This document shows, piece by piece, positions 9,301 to 21,400 of a stretch of 64,000 nucleotides of DNA; within the stretch, counting starts at the first letter, position 1; each line of letters opens with the position of its first letter. The notes below the pieces were generated by a model that saw only the letters and a program-made list of their open reading frames with translations, did no database searches and was not told the DNA's origin. Source of the stretch: Owenia fusiformis (Eukaryota; Annelida; Polychaeta; Sabellida; Oweniidae); assembly GCA_903813345.2 (NCBI GenBank), contig CAIIXF020000010.1, forward strand, positions 18,921,181 through 18,985,180, written 5' to 3'. Both the position numbers and the translations under genes were made by a program.

Positions 9301-11502
9301 CTAGATTTCAACATTGTTTTCGTCTGGTGGCTGAAAATGATGTTTGCCAAGTTCGAGTTTGAGGTCTCTCCAGAACTTTGCTTGTTTCTTTTCTTTATTA
9401 CTCCATCTTAGACAGTTATTGTGCTTTATAATCATCTTCACTTTGTCAGGCATCTCGTGTTTAGGAATATGCTCCATGAGTAGAACAATAATCATGTCTC
9501 TGTAGTCATCTAGGAGTTTAACAAGGGCCATATCAACCTCAAACTGATTCATGGCATCTTTCACCCAACCACGACTCACCACAAATATAATTTTCCTGCT
9601 GGTGTGTATGGCTTGCCCCAATGATGTGAATAAGGAACCACCTGGCATTATTCGATCATCAAACATCAATCTAAACTTAATGTCCTCTCCATTCTCAAGC
9701 TCTTGACACAAATCTCTGTCAACCCATAATTGTTTTTCACTGTGGTAACTAACAAAAGCATCATTTTCTATGAGTGGACCATCCTTGTTTCCATCACGCT
9801 CGTGATTCCTGGCGAGGAAGATCATTCTTCTGTACTCTATGTCCTTCCAGAAATATCTCAGTAGCAGAAGGGTCACAACTATCAGGAATATGATTAAACC
9901 TCCACTTACTGTTGTACCAATCATAAATGGAATGGTATTACACTCCAACCAAGTCATTGTGAAATTGTGGACATATTCTATGTCTTTGTAGGAAGGCATT
10001 GAACAATTCTCAACAATGAATTTTTTTGTCCTCTTCATCATTTTCTCCGCGAGCCAGTTACGAAGGCCTTTAAGTTGACAATTGCACTCAAACTTGTTTC
10101 CATAAATTGACAGTCCACGTAATCGTAAATGTGACATTATTTCCAAGTTGCTTGAGTGAATGAATGTAAGTGCATTCCTGGATAAATCCAACTTATTTAG
10201 AACATGCAAATCCTTGAAAAGGTCCTTTTGGATATATGTAAGCCTGTTTTTATTAAGGAGTAATGTATCCAACTCATACATTCCTTTAAACATGCATTGA
10301 GGAAGATGTGACAAGTAGTTACTGTGGAGGGATAAAAATATAAAATTGCTACGATTCTCAAATAACTGACAAAGCTGATCATCCGTATATTTAAATAAAA
10401 GGTTCCCAGACAAATCTAACTGTTTTAATGTTTTAACATTATCCAACAGTGCAATCAACTGATATCGATGGACCTGAAATTCAACACCTCCAGATGTCAG
10501 ATGCAAGTCATGCAAATTTGGCAAATCAGAAATGTGCATTGATATCACATCAACTCCTCTCATATTGATTGTTAGACTTTTCAACGCTGTTATATTCTGA
10601 AGGTGTATGTTAAGGTCATACAAGCTCCTTGATGGGATAAACCCACCTATGTTCAAAAGTCTCAATTCCCTAAATATTTGGAATGTTTCTTTTTCTACAT
10701 ACATGAAGTTCCACAATGTTAAATCAGTTAGTGATTCTTTCAACGGTTCAAATGCATCTGATTTCACAATTCCAATAGCATTGCCTTCTATATTCAACCT
10801 TCCAACATCGGAATAACGTAGAGGTTCAAAAAAAGAATTGGTTAATTCATCCAGGAATATTCCGCATGATTTTATTTCCAAACTATGAACTGTTTTATTT
10901 CTTAAGTCATTAATCACAGTTTGGATGCCTTTTGCCCCCAGATTTCTATTATGATTCAATGACAGTTGTTTCCATGAGTTTATTGCAGCAAAGGTTCCAG
11001 GTTCAATATGCTGAATTGGGTTAATTTGTATTTTCAGTTTGAACGTATGAGGATTGTACAGACTAATGCTTTTAAAGGCATCAACTTCAATATTTTTGAT
11101 GCTGCAGTTAGACAAATCCAGTGATGATAGTTTAACAAATCCATTAAAAGTACCATTTATCAAAGTTTCAAACTTAAAATTGTCAAACCTTAAAGTAGCA
11201 GTGTAGTTTTTATTCATGTGTTTTAGGATATCTGCCAGTGGTATTTGGTCATTTTTTGTTTTTGCACGGCATAAGCAAACTATTTTAGTCTTGCCTTTAC
11301 AATGGCAAAATGTTGGTAAACGTGACTTTCTTGAAACTTCTTTGCTATCAGTGTCAGTTCTGTGATGTTTTGCGAGTCGATGTGGTGTATTTTGAATCCC
11401 ATTTGATGCAGCATCAGTAGCATGCATCACCGTGACAACAGCAACCAACATAAGGAGAAGTATACACATATAGCACATCATGGCCTCAATTTTCCTTTTC
11501 AT
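9301..11502 (-). CDS. Toll-like receptor, single coding exon
   Basis: This is an innate immune receptor of about 733 residues. The frame stays open upstream to a TTG, but the first ATG is at 11502, three bases after a consensus acceptor (TTGCAG|GTGATG). Order of parts: hydrophobic signal (about 8-25); a short cysteine-containing N-terminal region (CHCKGK, VCLCR); about 14 leucine-rich repeats of irregular length; an LRRCT cap with the CxC...C...C pattern (about 469-523); one membrane span (about 526-548); a cytoplasmic TIR domain from about 581 (DAFVSYHSEK) with a conserved FW in box 3 (about 710). Box 2/BB loop reads DDRIMPGG, keeping the proline but with DR where most TLRs have RD. Only one LRRCT and no internal LRRNT are seen, so it is of the single-cysteine-cluster (V/vertebrate-like) type. 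It lies tail to tail with MRNIP and head to head with the large gene at 12614. Confidence 0.92.
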   Translation of the reverse strand: MKRKIEAMMCYMCILLLMLVAVVTVMHATDAASNGIQNTPHRLAKHHRTDTDSKEVSRKSRLPTFCHCKGKTKIVCLCRAKTKNDQIPLADILKHMNKNYTATLRFDNFKFETLINGTFNGFVKLSSLDLSNCSIKNIEVDAFKSISLYNPHTFKLKIQINPIQHIEPGTFAAINSWKQLSLNHNRNLGAKGIQTVINDLRNKTVHSLEIKSCGIFLDELTNSFFEPLRYSDVGRLNIEGNAIGIVKSDAFEPLKESLTDLTLWNFMYVEKETFQIFRELRLLNIGGFIPSRSLYDLNIHLQNITALKSLTINMRGVDVISMHISDLPNLHDLHLTSGGVEFQVHRYQLIALLDNVKTLKQLDLSGNLLFKYTDDQLCQLFENRSNFIFLSLHSNYLSHLPQCMFKGMYELDTLLLNKNRLTYIQKDLFKDLHVLNKLDLSRNALTFIHSSNLEIMSHLRLRGLSIYGNKFECNCQLKGLRNWLAEKMMKRTKKFIVENCSMPSYKDIEYVHNFTMTWLECNTIPFMIGTTVSGGLIIFLIVVTLLLLRYFWKDIEYRRMIFLARNHERDGNKDGPLIENDAFVSYHSEKQLWVDRDLCQELENGEDIKFRLMFDDRIMPGGSLFTSLGQAIHTSRKIIFVVSRGWVKDAMNQFEVDMALVKLLDDYRDMIIVLLMEHIPKHEMPDKVKMIIKHNNCLRWSNKEKKQAKFWRDLKLELGKHHFQPPDENNVEI

Positions 11503-11505
11503 CAC

Positions 11506-11607
11506 CTGCAAGTATGGTATTTCATATCTTTAATAGGCCTCATGTGAACACAAATGATGATGATGACAATAAATTAGAAAAATTGAAGAAACACTCACTA
11601 TGCTTAC
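11506..11607 (-). other. Probable 5' UTR intron of the TLR gene
   Basis: On the minus strand GAG|GTAAGC (exon end at 11608) and TTGCAG|GTG (exon start at 11505) would define a 102-bp intron ending just before the TLR start codon. Both sites match consensus. An intronless coding region with one intron in the 5' UTR is common in TLR genes. Inferred from splice motifs only. Confidence 0.5.
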
Positions 11608-11608
11608 C

Positions 11609-12313
11609 TCACAACAGAATTTTCAGAATTGACCTAGTGGTTCTCAGAAGTAAATTACTTTTTTGCTATCCTTTCAAACAAAATACACATAACAATTACA
11701 TTGGCAGCACCTGACTTCTAAGAATCGAACTAGAAATGTTGTTCTGGGGAGTTTGTTTGTCATATTTACCTTTTCAGTTTGTTTGATGAGTTTCAAGTGC
11801 GCATAGGGCAGTGTGACATACTGTAAACTATCATGTAACAAAAATAACTCCCTTATAGAAATTCTATACACCTGTATAACAAATTGATCCAAACAAATTA
11901 ATTGACAGCATGACATCTGAATAAATAATGAAATGATGAACTTGTCTGATAAAGGAAATCTATTTCATATGCGCATACCACTCTATTATTGTGTCAACAA
12001 GGACCCCGGGCAAGGACTCTAACGACCCCTGTCCAAGGGGAAATACTGCCCTGGGAATACTGGCTTAACTGGAAACTCTGACCTTGGAGAACTCGCTGAT
12101 ATGTTTTCCTCTAATAACATACAGTGAGTTTACCTTTCCTTTGAAAGAGGTATACAGTGAGTACATTGATAATGCAGAATTCAGGCAATCTTGATAAATG
12201 TCATGCATGCTGAAAATAAAGTTTGTGCTGAATAATAGATGTCTCGTAAGTTCGAATATTTATTTTGTCAAAATTTAAATTTCCCGCGAATGTTGCCCAG
12301 CAATATGATGCCG
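11609..12313. other. Intergenic region between two divergent genes
   Basis: The head-to-head space between the TLR and the large plus-strand gene. No coding sequence is seen. A GC-richer patch at 12001-12055 with imperfect palindromes (CCCCGGG, CCCTGGG) stands out from the AT-rich surroundings, but I do not recognise it. Confidence 0.4.
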
Positions 12314-12443
12314 TGACGTCATTTTTAATGCACATGATTGGTCGGCCATATTGATTCCTGTGAAGTTGGAAAATAAGCTATTTAAAGTTTTGTAAGATTT
12401 TTACACAGAACGCCACTTTAAACTAAACATAACTATATATAAA
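12314..12443 (+). promoter_or_regulatory. Probable promoter of the large gene: CRE, inverted CCAAT box, TATA-like box
   Basis: TGACGTCA (a perfect CRE) is at 12314-12321, ATTGG (inverted CCAAT) at 12337-12341, and TATATATAAA at 12434-12443. Their order and spacing suit a core promoter with transcription starting near 12465-12475, leaving a 5' UTR of about 140-150 bases before the ATG at 12614. The CRE suggests cAMP/CREB-type control. All of this is motif-based inference. Confidence 0.45.
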
Positions 12444-12599
12444 CAGAAAGGCGTTTATTGAAAGGATTATACAGCACAGTTTCTACGAAGATGTAGTGGA
12501 TTTTACTATGACAAAATGTGATGGAAAGAAAGATATGAATTTCATCGCACCTGCCGCTTTTCGAAGTTGTGCAACTTTACAAAATCATTGGATTACTTC

Positions 12600-12617
12600 A
12601 TGTATTTAGAAAGATGA
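12600..12617 (+). promoter_or_regulatory. Upstream ORF overlapping the start codon of the large gene
   Basis: ATG TAT TTA GAA AGA TGA forms a five-codon uORF whose stop overlaps the main start in the arrangement ATGA (main ATG at 12614-12616, TGA at 12615-12617). Such an overlap can permit termination-reinitiation or reduce translation. Confidence 0.4.
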
Positions 12618-15600
12618 CTGCTGGTCGGTTATCTAAATTACTATTATTACTTTACATTTCATCATGGCTGTGTATAGGTAAGCTTCAAATGGAAGAATCG
12701 ACTTGATTTTTTCCAATAACAATTAGATCTGCAGTCCAAATCACTATTTTGTTAAACCCTTAGTCTATAAAGAAAGCCCATGGTCTAACTATAAGTATAG
12801 GAATGATGAGGTCTAACAACAGTATCAGGTTATCCCAGTACTATAGTCGTGAGAATGTCCCAACCTTTTGCCACTATTATTACAACATGGGAGAATACTC
12901 CATGCCTCTTACAATACTTACCTCAATAAAATCCAGTATTCCTTTTATGTCGTTGAATCCCAATCGTATGGGTTTATCAGCAAAAGGAGGAAATTTTCAT
13001 TTTTAATTACAGTTTTTGCGTGTTATTTAACTTATTTCAATACCAGCACCTGGATGTCAATAGTTGGGTTCGAATGATCCCCTTTTAAAACCTAAGTGCC
13101 ATCTTGAAAAGAGGTGTGATCTTTCTCGATGAAAGAGGAAAATGTCCTCTTCTGATAATGAACTCATATGATAAGAGATTCAACTACATAAAAAGAATAC
13201 AGCACCGGGTATTAAGAAACACATACCCTGTTATACATGGTGTATCTATCTGGTGTAAGGGTTATCCCCCGAAATGTAAATGAATATGACCAAATGGAAA
13301 CTGGCTTAAAAAAACAGAATTTAAAATCATTTTCTCAAGACTTTCAGTCCATTAACAGTTTTGTGATTATACAATAGGGCAGTGCTCACTGTTCGATACT
13401 TCCAAAAGGATAATGCTTTATATTTACAAATCATATTTTTGGCATATTTTAGAGACATAAATAACATTCCTCCGTGTAGTATGTACTCGTCTTGTACCAC
13501 CTTTTTCACGTCTTGATCTGAATTTCAGGGGAAATCGATGTTAATCCAGTGAGATGTTTCAACAGTGTAATTGGTTGATCAAGAATATCTTAATAAATAA
13601 GGGACCTCTATAGAGTACCTACATGTAATTTTCAGAAATTACCATGAAATAATCTTTCGGAAATTCCTCAGAACAAAAAGTGAGAATGGTATGAAAAAAT
13701 TTCCCATGCCTCTGCTAATGAAACCCCAGACAAATATCATTGGTTTTTCTATTACAGATACAACAGAGGGAGTATGTGATTGTTCGACAGATTGTGTAAC
13801 AAGCTGTGCCGCGGGGCAATATTGGGATGCCACCGGTTCAACTTGCACATCCTGTCTCCCTGGATACTAGTAAGTTTCAGTCTATACTTTTTATGCTATA
13901 TTACAGGGTATGCCTAAAATTAGGGCTGTTCTGCAAATGGAAATGCATTAATGCACATGCACTATCTGGACATATATTATTTTTAGTTACGATAGCCTAG
14001 ACTCTCGTCTTTATTCTAATCCTTTGAAGTCTCATTTGAATTAGAAATTTCTTTTTTGACCATTAGATGGTGGGATCTATATGACCTCTGGTATGTCCAA
14101 GTCTCCTTTTCCTCCTTTGTTTAGGATTCTGTGCATTTAGCAATAAATAAATGATTTACCGAAGATTCATTTGGATCAGCTCCTCGTCCTCAACTTTGGT
14201 AGTTTCATATATTTGACCACTTATCTCTATTCAAATACTGACCAGAAGAACGTGTTTGAAGAAAGATTTATAGGCATAAAATCTGTGTTCTCCAATCTCG
14301 ATTTCAGCCTTTGTATATTTGACTTATATTTGATTGGGACTTGAAGCAAATACATTTTCAATTAATATCTGGGTATATCCAGATTGACATTGAAAGGCAT
14401 TTCCATTAAGTCTATCAATTTGTATGGCCAGCACTTTCAGGTACTCTTGTAATATTATAAGCCAATTATTTAAACAATAGTGTATCTAGAAATAGAATAT
14501 AACTCAATGAAAAGTCAACTGATACCATGAAGCATGTATTTCTAGTTGTAATTTACAAATCTGGAGATTAGAATTCTGGCTTTTTTGTTAATTATAAATA
14601 AAAAAGATGTGTGTGACTTGTTCTGCCCCGACTACTTTATTATATTATATTATTATATTATTTCAATCCTATTTGATTAAAAGAAAGTCTATAGTCTTAC
14701 AGTGAATTGTTTGCCAATTTACAGAGCAATCAACCTCCTTAATTAATTATTGATATTGAGGTATAGTAAGGTAGGATACTAGGAAACACATTTTACTTCA
14801 TGGAAATATAATGTCTTAATCATCTTATTCATCAACTGATTGGGGTTCATGTTATATTTTCATTGTAAAAGTAGGGATATAGTCCTCCATCCCTCAAACT
14901 GTCAATATAGGCCTCAAATACTGTAGTATGTAGAATTCCATTGATCAGTTCAGTTGTTCACATTGCTGGAGTAAAAGTGGAACTCTAAAAGGTTTCTCAT
15001 AGAACAATTCCAGGCCCTATTTGCCATTTCTTGTTCTTTATTTTGAGGTATTTTCTAGTCAGAAATAGGTATTTAGCCACTTAATCTAAAATTGTCTTAA
15101 TGCAATGCAAAATTTTGATTCTTCTTTCGAGACAATTTATATCAAATACATTCTTGTAATCAAATTCCATACCCATTTCTTGTATTGGAAAGCAAATGAA
15201 TTAATCGACCCTCTGTTAAAGTACAGTTTACCTGTGTTACAATAACCCAATACCTATATTCAAAATTATATACAGTTGTATTGATTTGTAATTTTACAAG
15301 TTTTACCAGCCATCATATGAGTTCTGAAGTTTTGTTACAATTAAACCTTCTATTGGGCTGCTGCTTATGAACTAATTGCCTAAATTAAATATGTTAATTT
15401 TCATATATTTTAGTTTAATCATATAAGTCTATAATGACAAATTAGTCAACATTGTAAAATTCTCTTTCAATATTAGATTAAGTGGCTTAATACCCAGATC
15501 TGACTGAAAAATACCTCAAAATAAATAGAACAGGAAATCGCAAGTAGGGCCTGGACTTCTTCGAGTTTCATGAAAACACAAATTGGCACATTTGCTTGGT

Positions 15601-18476
15601 ACATGTATATATACAGTTATACACATACTCTTATTTTAAGAAAACCCTGTTGAACAAATATCTACATGTTCTTCAAAAATGATACCATCAAGTGCAACTT
15701 ATTTGATACCTTAAAAACATGCACTCTATGTCTGTAAATTATCTTGTTTTTATCTTTGAAACAATGTGTTTGAAATGTATGAATATTATTTTTGAAATTG
15801 ACTATCAAGACTTTAGCATGATGGAATTGAGTAATGGGGAAACCCATCTCAATAATGACAGCACCAGTCTGTTTCAATATCAGCTCCCTGCTCAATGCCA
15901 CATAAAAGCTTCATTGGGATTTTACCTGCTGAATTTTCTAGTAAATTGCATTTGTATTTCTAATGGAGGGCCCCTTTAATGAAGGCAAAGTTGTTACATA
16001 GGCAAAAAATCTTTTGTTCCAAGGCTTTTTGTCAAAATGCTTCAAAATGAAGGTACCAAAATCTGTAATGTTTGTGTTTGACTTTTGAAGCTCTGGATGA
16101 AAAAGCCATTAAAAATGAATAAAATCATTTCAGCAGAATAAAATAAAGGTATTGATAAGGCATCCATTTTACTACTAGTTCAATGTCCCCCTGTTATTCT
16201 TTGATAGTTTTGTAAATCTTCAATCACCATCATTCAATATTGACTCTACCAGAATCTATGAATAGTATTTGTTCCCATATTTGCACTGTTGTTCTCTTCT
16301 CTGCTTTTTTTGCATTGAATAGCCCTTCAAAATCAATTCAAACTTAACAAGTCCAAGGTCAGTTGAGGGTATTCTGATTTTTTATTCATGCTTCAAAAAT
16401 AATTTCTTTATTTTCTATAATTTTCCGCTTGCTTGTTCACAATGCATCCATCTCATCCCAGTTGTTTTAATTATATATTACTTTATCCGATGAAATTACG
16501 CAACTCAAGAAATTTCTTTTGTATCGGATATTGGGATAAGATTACAAGAGTTCGTCCAGATTGAATAGACTGGTGACCTTATGTAAATAATCTGTGGCAA
16601 TATTTAGTTTTTGTCTCCATGGTCCTGCAAAATAGACCTCCATTTATATTTTCATAGCGCTCAAAAGAAAGAGAATTTCTCCATTGTTAATTTTATCATG
16701 AGGTCCTGTAAGCTAATGTTGTATTAAAAAGAACAAAATTCAGTTTCTGGAAATGAAACTTAAAACTGAATCTGAACTTTCAATTCTTATATATCTCAAT
16801 TTTAAGTAACACCTTTCTTGATTTAAAATCCATTGTTTTAGCACGAATAGCTGAAATGTATCCTTCTGTTTGGAGCTAATGAGCTTATACATACAGTGGT
16901 TACCCCAGTATTGAGAATTGAGAAAATCTAGAACAATAGGGATATTTTGATGACGTATATTTTGCACATTTCTTATTCAATTTAAAGTTCAACTTTTGCA
17001 TCCTGTTGAAAATAAAACATGTTCTGTGTTTAATATTTTTTGTAATAGCCAGAATCTAAAACAAGGAGAGATTCAAATATAAATCCAATTTTTCTGAACA
17101 TTTGTTTTGTATTTATATATAAGACAAGAACTTTGTACTGTTACTATTTCTACAGTAGCACTGTAAATATTTATATATTTCTTGACCATTTATTGAATTC
17201 AACAGTAGATTAGTTCAACAACGGTATAAAAGGATTGGAAATGGGCCATTGTATGGAAAATTGGATTATGATGTAAATCATTTCGTTTTAAGTTCTTGTT
17301 TTCCACGTTGAATTCAAAAGTACATGATTGGCTCAGATCAATTGATTGTGATTTCTGTGAAATATCTGATAATAGGTGTGGTCACGATCTGTATTTTTCC
17401 ATATATAGGTATTGTTAACACATCCACATGCCAAATAAACGCCAATCATTGTCATTCAAGGAATTCCCCCTCTCTCATATTTGGAAGACTAATTTGATTC
17501 TTACTAAGGTTAGTTCAAGAATTAAAATCTAGTTTTTCTGAAGGATAAGAGGAAAAAGCTTATTATTCGAAATTATAATCTAAAACAAATGCTAATTTTA
17601 CATGCTCAAAATATGCGAGTCAATGTACATGTGTAGATGAGGTATATTAGAAACAAACATTATGTCTTTATAAATGGGGTACATTCTGATTTGTATATGC
17701 TATAATATATGCTAAAGTCTTATATCACTCCTCCTATCTACCTATGGGGGGAAAGTGGCAGGGACTTGATGTAAGTCTACTCAGTATTTTAGATAATAGT
17801 TAACTTCACTTGATTGTTGTGTATTTCAGTTGTACAGGAGGTTCATCAGCCCCAACAGCATGTAGTCCTGGCACAGCAAACCCTAACCCAGGATCCAGTG
17901 CATCTGGGGCCTGTGTATCCTGTAGTGCCAATCAGATCAGTGATGCTGGAAAAGCTGCATGCAGGTACATTACAATATATTATACAAGGCTGATTTTGTC
18001 ACTTTTTAGACTCACCCCTATTCGGTTGTGTAAAGTACTATCTTAGTCATAGTGCTATTGGAAAAATATCTTGATTTGTAATAGCATATGTAGCAATATC
18101 ACTGTAGATGATTTTCTTACAAATAGATTTGAATATCACTATTTGATCAGTAGAAATAGAACTTTCAAAAAGTTACAAAATCATATGATATATAAAAATG
18201 AATGAGGGCTGTATGAAGTGGTAATCTTGAGCTATTTGAAAATTTTTTAAAAATGCATTGTTCCATGATGGGCACTAAATGCCTGTTAGAGGACATATCA
18301 GTGATAGAGATATTTATGATACATTTTTGATTTCTAGGGCATGTCCAGCTGGTTCCTCATGCGTCCAGCCAAACACTATGAATGCATGTAGTGCAAATGA
18401 ATACTCTGTAGAAGGAGATATGAACTGCAACACTTGCCCCTCGGATAGCATATGTCCAGATCAAACATATAAACAA
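12614..18476 (+). CDS. Large gene, exons 1-4: signal peptide and first cysteine modules
   Basis: Exons: 12614-12677 (signal peptide, phase 1 end), 13758-13869, 17830-17964 and 18338-18476 (phase 0 end). Exon 2 reads DTTEGVCDCSTDC..., placing the first cysteines directly after the predicted signal cleavage point. Exon 3 (CTGGSSAPTACSPGTANPN) and exon 4 (ACPAGSSCVQPNTMNACSAN) begin the CPAG-type modules. The donors GTAAGC, GTAAGT, GTACAT and GTAAGT are good. Introns 1, 2 and 4 are long (1.1, 4.0 and 5.0 kb), as is usual for the 5' end of a large gene. Confidence 0.8.
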
Positions 18477-21400
18477 GTAAGTTCATTTTAAACATATTTT
18501 TTATGGGCTCCTTAGAGTCGCTAGTGAGGTGGTGAGCTTTTACTTTTAGAATATAAAAAAATTGGGAATTGTCTCATTTCAATTTTATTCAGTTTTTATT
18601 TGTCAAATGTTATGAATATGTAATCCCAAGTCGCACCTATAGACAAAGGTAATGGTAAACAGTGAAGTTATACATTGTGAAAGTATTACTAAATGTTTTA
18701 CGATTTACTTAACATCATCACTTGGAAACATCTACTCAATCCCATTGTGCTCCATGTTATGTTGAATTCTATTCAAAATCTTTGCTATTTCCTCGTAACA
18801 TCTGAGATGCATGCTCAGGTTCAATTACTGTAATATATCTTGTTTTCTACCCTTGAGATCTTTTAGAAAATATATATTGCATGTTTTACTTGTTTAATCA
18901 ACACATTACAGTTGGAGCCTTGGAGACCGATTTGTAGTGAATGAGCCGTATTGTAAAATGACCCATCAATTGTAAATTACAAGATATTGTATAATTCTCG
19001 TTTATGAAGCACTCTCATTCTTTGTGTTATAATAAAATCTGACTTTATATTTTGTAAGGGTACTTATCTGTCTCATGTATAATGTTGAGTTTCTAGGTGA
19101 TTCTTGTGACTATGGCAACACATCAACAAATAATATCAATGAAAATGATGAAATCCTACAATTGTATTATTGACCACCTTTATATTATTCAAATATTTGC
19201 TTGACCATTGTCAATGATAATTTCAAAGCATAATTCACTGATGGTGAATCTTGTTATTGTAGCATTGATCTAATTTGCAAATTATCGGTTTATCCAGATT
19301 ATCCATTGTAGTGACAGGTTAAGGTTAGTGTTTCTATTAGCCAGTTACCATGATTACGGCAAAGTGCTCAATAACTCACTGCTAGATGCTTTAGATTTCC
19401 AGTAATATTCTGTTAATATATAAAATGTTGAGATATTCAGGTTATTGGACATCTTTATGTTTTTCTCTTGATGTGTTTACACTGTTATTAATTCCTGTAT
19501 AATTTTCTTTAAGTGTGACTGAAAAACAATGTTTCTTGCATTTCTTCAGGACTGGTGGGAATGTTTTGCTATGGTGTAAGATTACTTGCCAACCTCTTCT
19601 TTGATATATTATATTTTATAGACCTAGATGATATTTTATTTTTGGGGATAAATATCGTAAATTAGTCTATGTCTTGGAATTATAGCTCCAATTCTGGTTT
19701 AACTTGTAGATTTATTCCATGGATATGTTTTAGGTCTTTTCGTGGATTTTATAACATCGGATCACACTTTCACTAATGGCACTTGTTTGCCTTTCATTAT
19801 TATGGACTTTTATACTAAATTTAATAATTATGTGGCTCTTGCTGATAAGTACAAGTTAAATAAATTAGATAAATGAATATGTAATCTAAAAGAAACAATT
19901 TACAAAAATCTTAGGCCTGAAAGATCTGAAAAATGCAGTTGTGAAAGTACCATTCCTAAAGTTTGATTAAGTAAAACCCTATTTACTGTAAAACTTAAAA
20001 ACTTTAAAAAACGTTTGATAGGAATGTATCTATTATTCTTTCAGAAGCAAAAGATTGAATGTTTTTCGATCGTATGATGAGAATAAAAAAAATTATGAAA
20101 GCTTAGTATGGAATACACAATACACTCTATGGTGGAGACAATACCACTCACTAATAGAATCACAAAATGATAAGTTTCGGGCACTCCAAAGCCAAACACC
20201 AGTGAAGTGCACATCCTCAACACTGAAGTATTTCTAAATTGAATTCAATAATGACTTTCATAAGAGCAAACTATTTCTATTTGAACATATTGTTCTACTA
20301 GAATTGTATAATTGTGCCCTATGCAATGTTAATGTCATTTAGTCTTTGGTTCTATCAGGTTTTAAGATAATAGTACTTGAACTTTGTGTTATTGTCGCAT
20401 ATGTTTTTCGATATAAGAAAATTCAGGAAATACAATAAATTGGCATTAAAGATCAATGGAGCACTTTTCAAATTGTAATAATTGCAGGTGGCAATTTAAT
20501 CAAATTGATCAAATTAATTACATTTAAATCCAAAATATTTTTTATTACAATAACTTAAATGACTAAAGTGTATAAGTGCCATGATCAGCTTGGTATCGTT
20601 AGGAAATACTGTCATACTAAAGAATGATGTAATCTTAATTCAAGTGCAAAACCTGAAATTGGTGCTAGTGTATGTTACATACATATCAGAAATTGTAGAT
20701 GTTAATGTTCAGACATGATAAGCTAATAGGAACCTTATCTACCTTAGTGTGTGTACTGTGTATGTATACAACACAGCATTTTGGGGTCATTGAGAATTCT
20801 AAAATTGTAATTCTAGAATTCATTGTCATTTTAAACCACACCTTGTGAATAAAATAGCAAGCATATTAAACAAATACTGGATGATCAGGAGCTGGATATG
20901 GCAGAATACCTATTCGAGAAAAAATATTGGGCGAGGCGGCAGCCGAGCCCAATATTTTTTCGAGGATAGGTATTCTGGCCATATCCAGCTCCTGATCATC
21001 CAGTATTTGTTTTATTATGCACCTCCCAATCAAAGTTAAGTGGAGTACTTACTGGAGTACAGGCTTAAACTGTCGTTTAGTTGACATTATTTTGACATTT
21101 ATTTATTTTTTCTTTCAAAACTCAGACGATTTCCGGCCAGTTTATTTGCTCCACTTGACGAAAATATTTGCCCCGGGAATTTAATTTTTATCTATTCGAG
21201 ACGTTCTTGCAGAATTATATGTAACTTTTGAATGATAAGGGTAATTGTGATTGATTAAGTGCATTTTTTTCTTCTATTTTCCGCCAGTTTCAGATGTAAG
21301 CTTTAAGTAGTACTCCAGTTATTAAGAAATAAAACTCTGAAGTGGGAATGTTGCAAAAACATTGAAAAAAATATCCGACCCTTTTTCTCGAAAGGGTCAG

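Noticed and set aside
11503-11511. Extension of the TLR frame to 11511
   Set aside because: The upstream codon is TTG, not ATG, and a consensus splice acceptor lies between it and the ATG at 11502.
12001-12055. GC-rich palindromic patch as a CpG-type promoter
   Set aside because: Too short, with few CpGs and no motif; left as an unexplained patch in the intergenic entry.
20055-20237. 60-codon open frame in intron 4
   Set aside because: No recognisable motif, start context or splice support; overlapping open frames of similar size exist on both strands.
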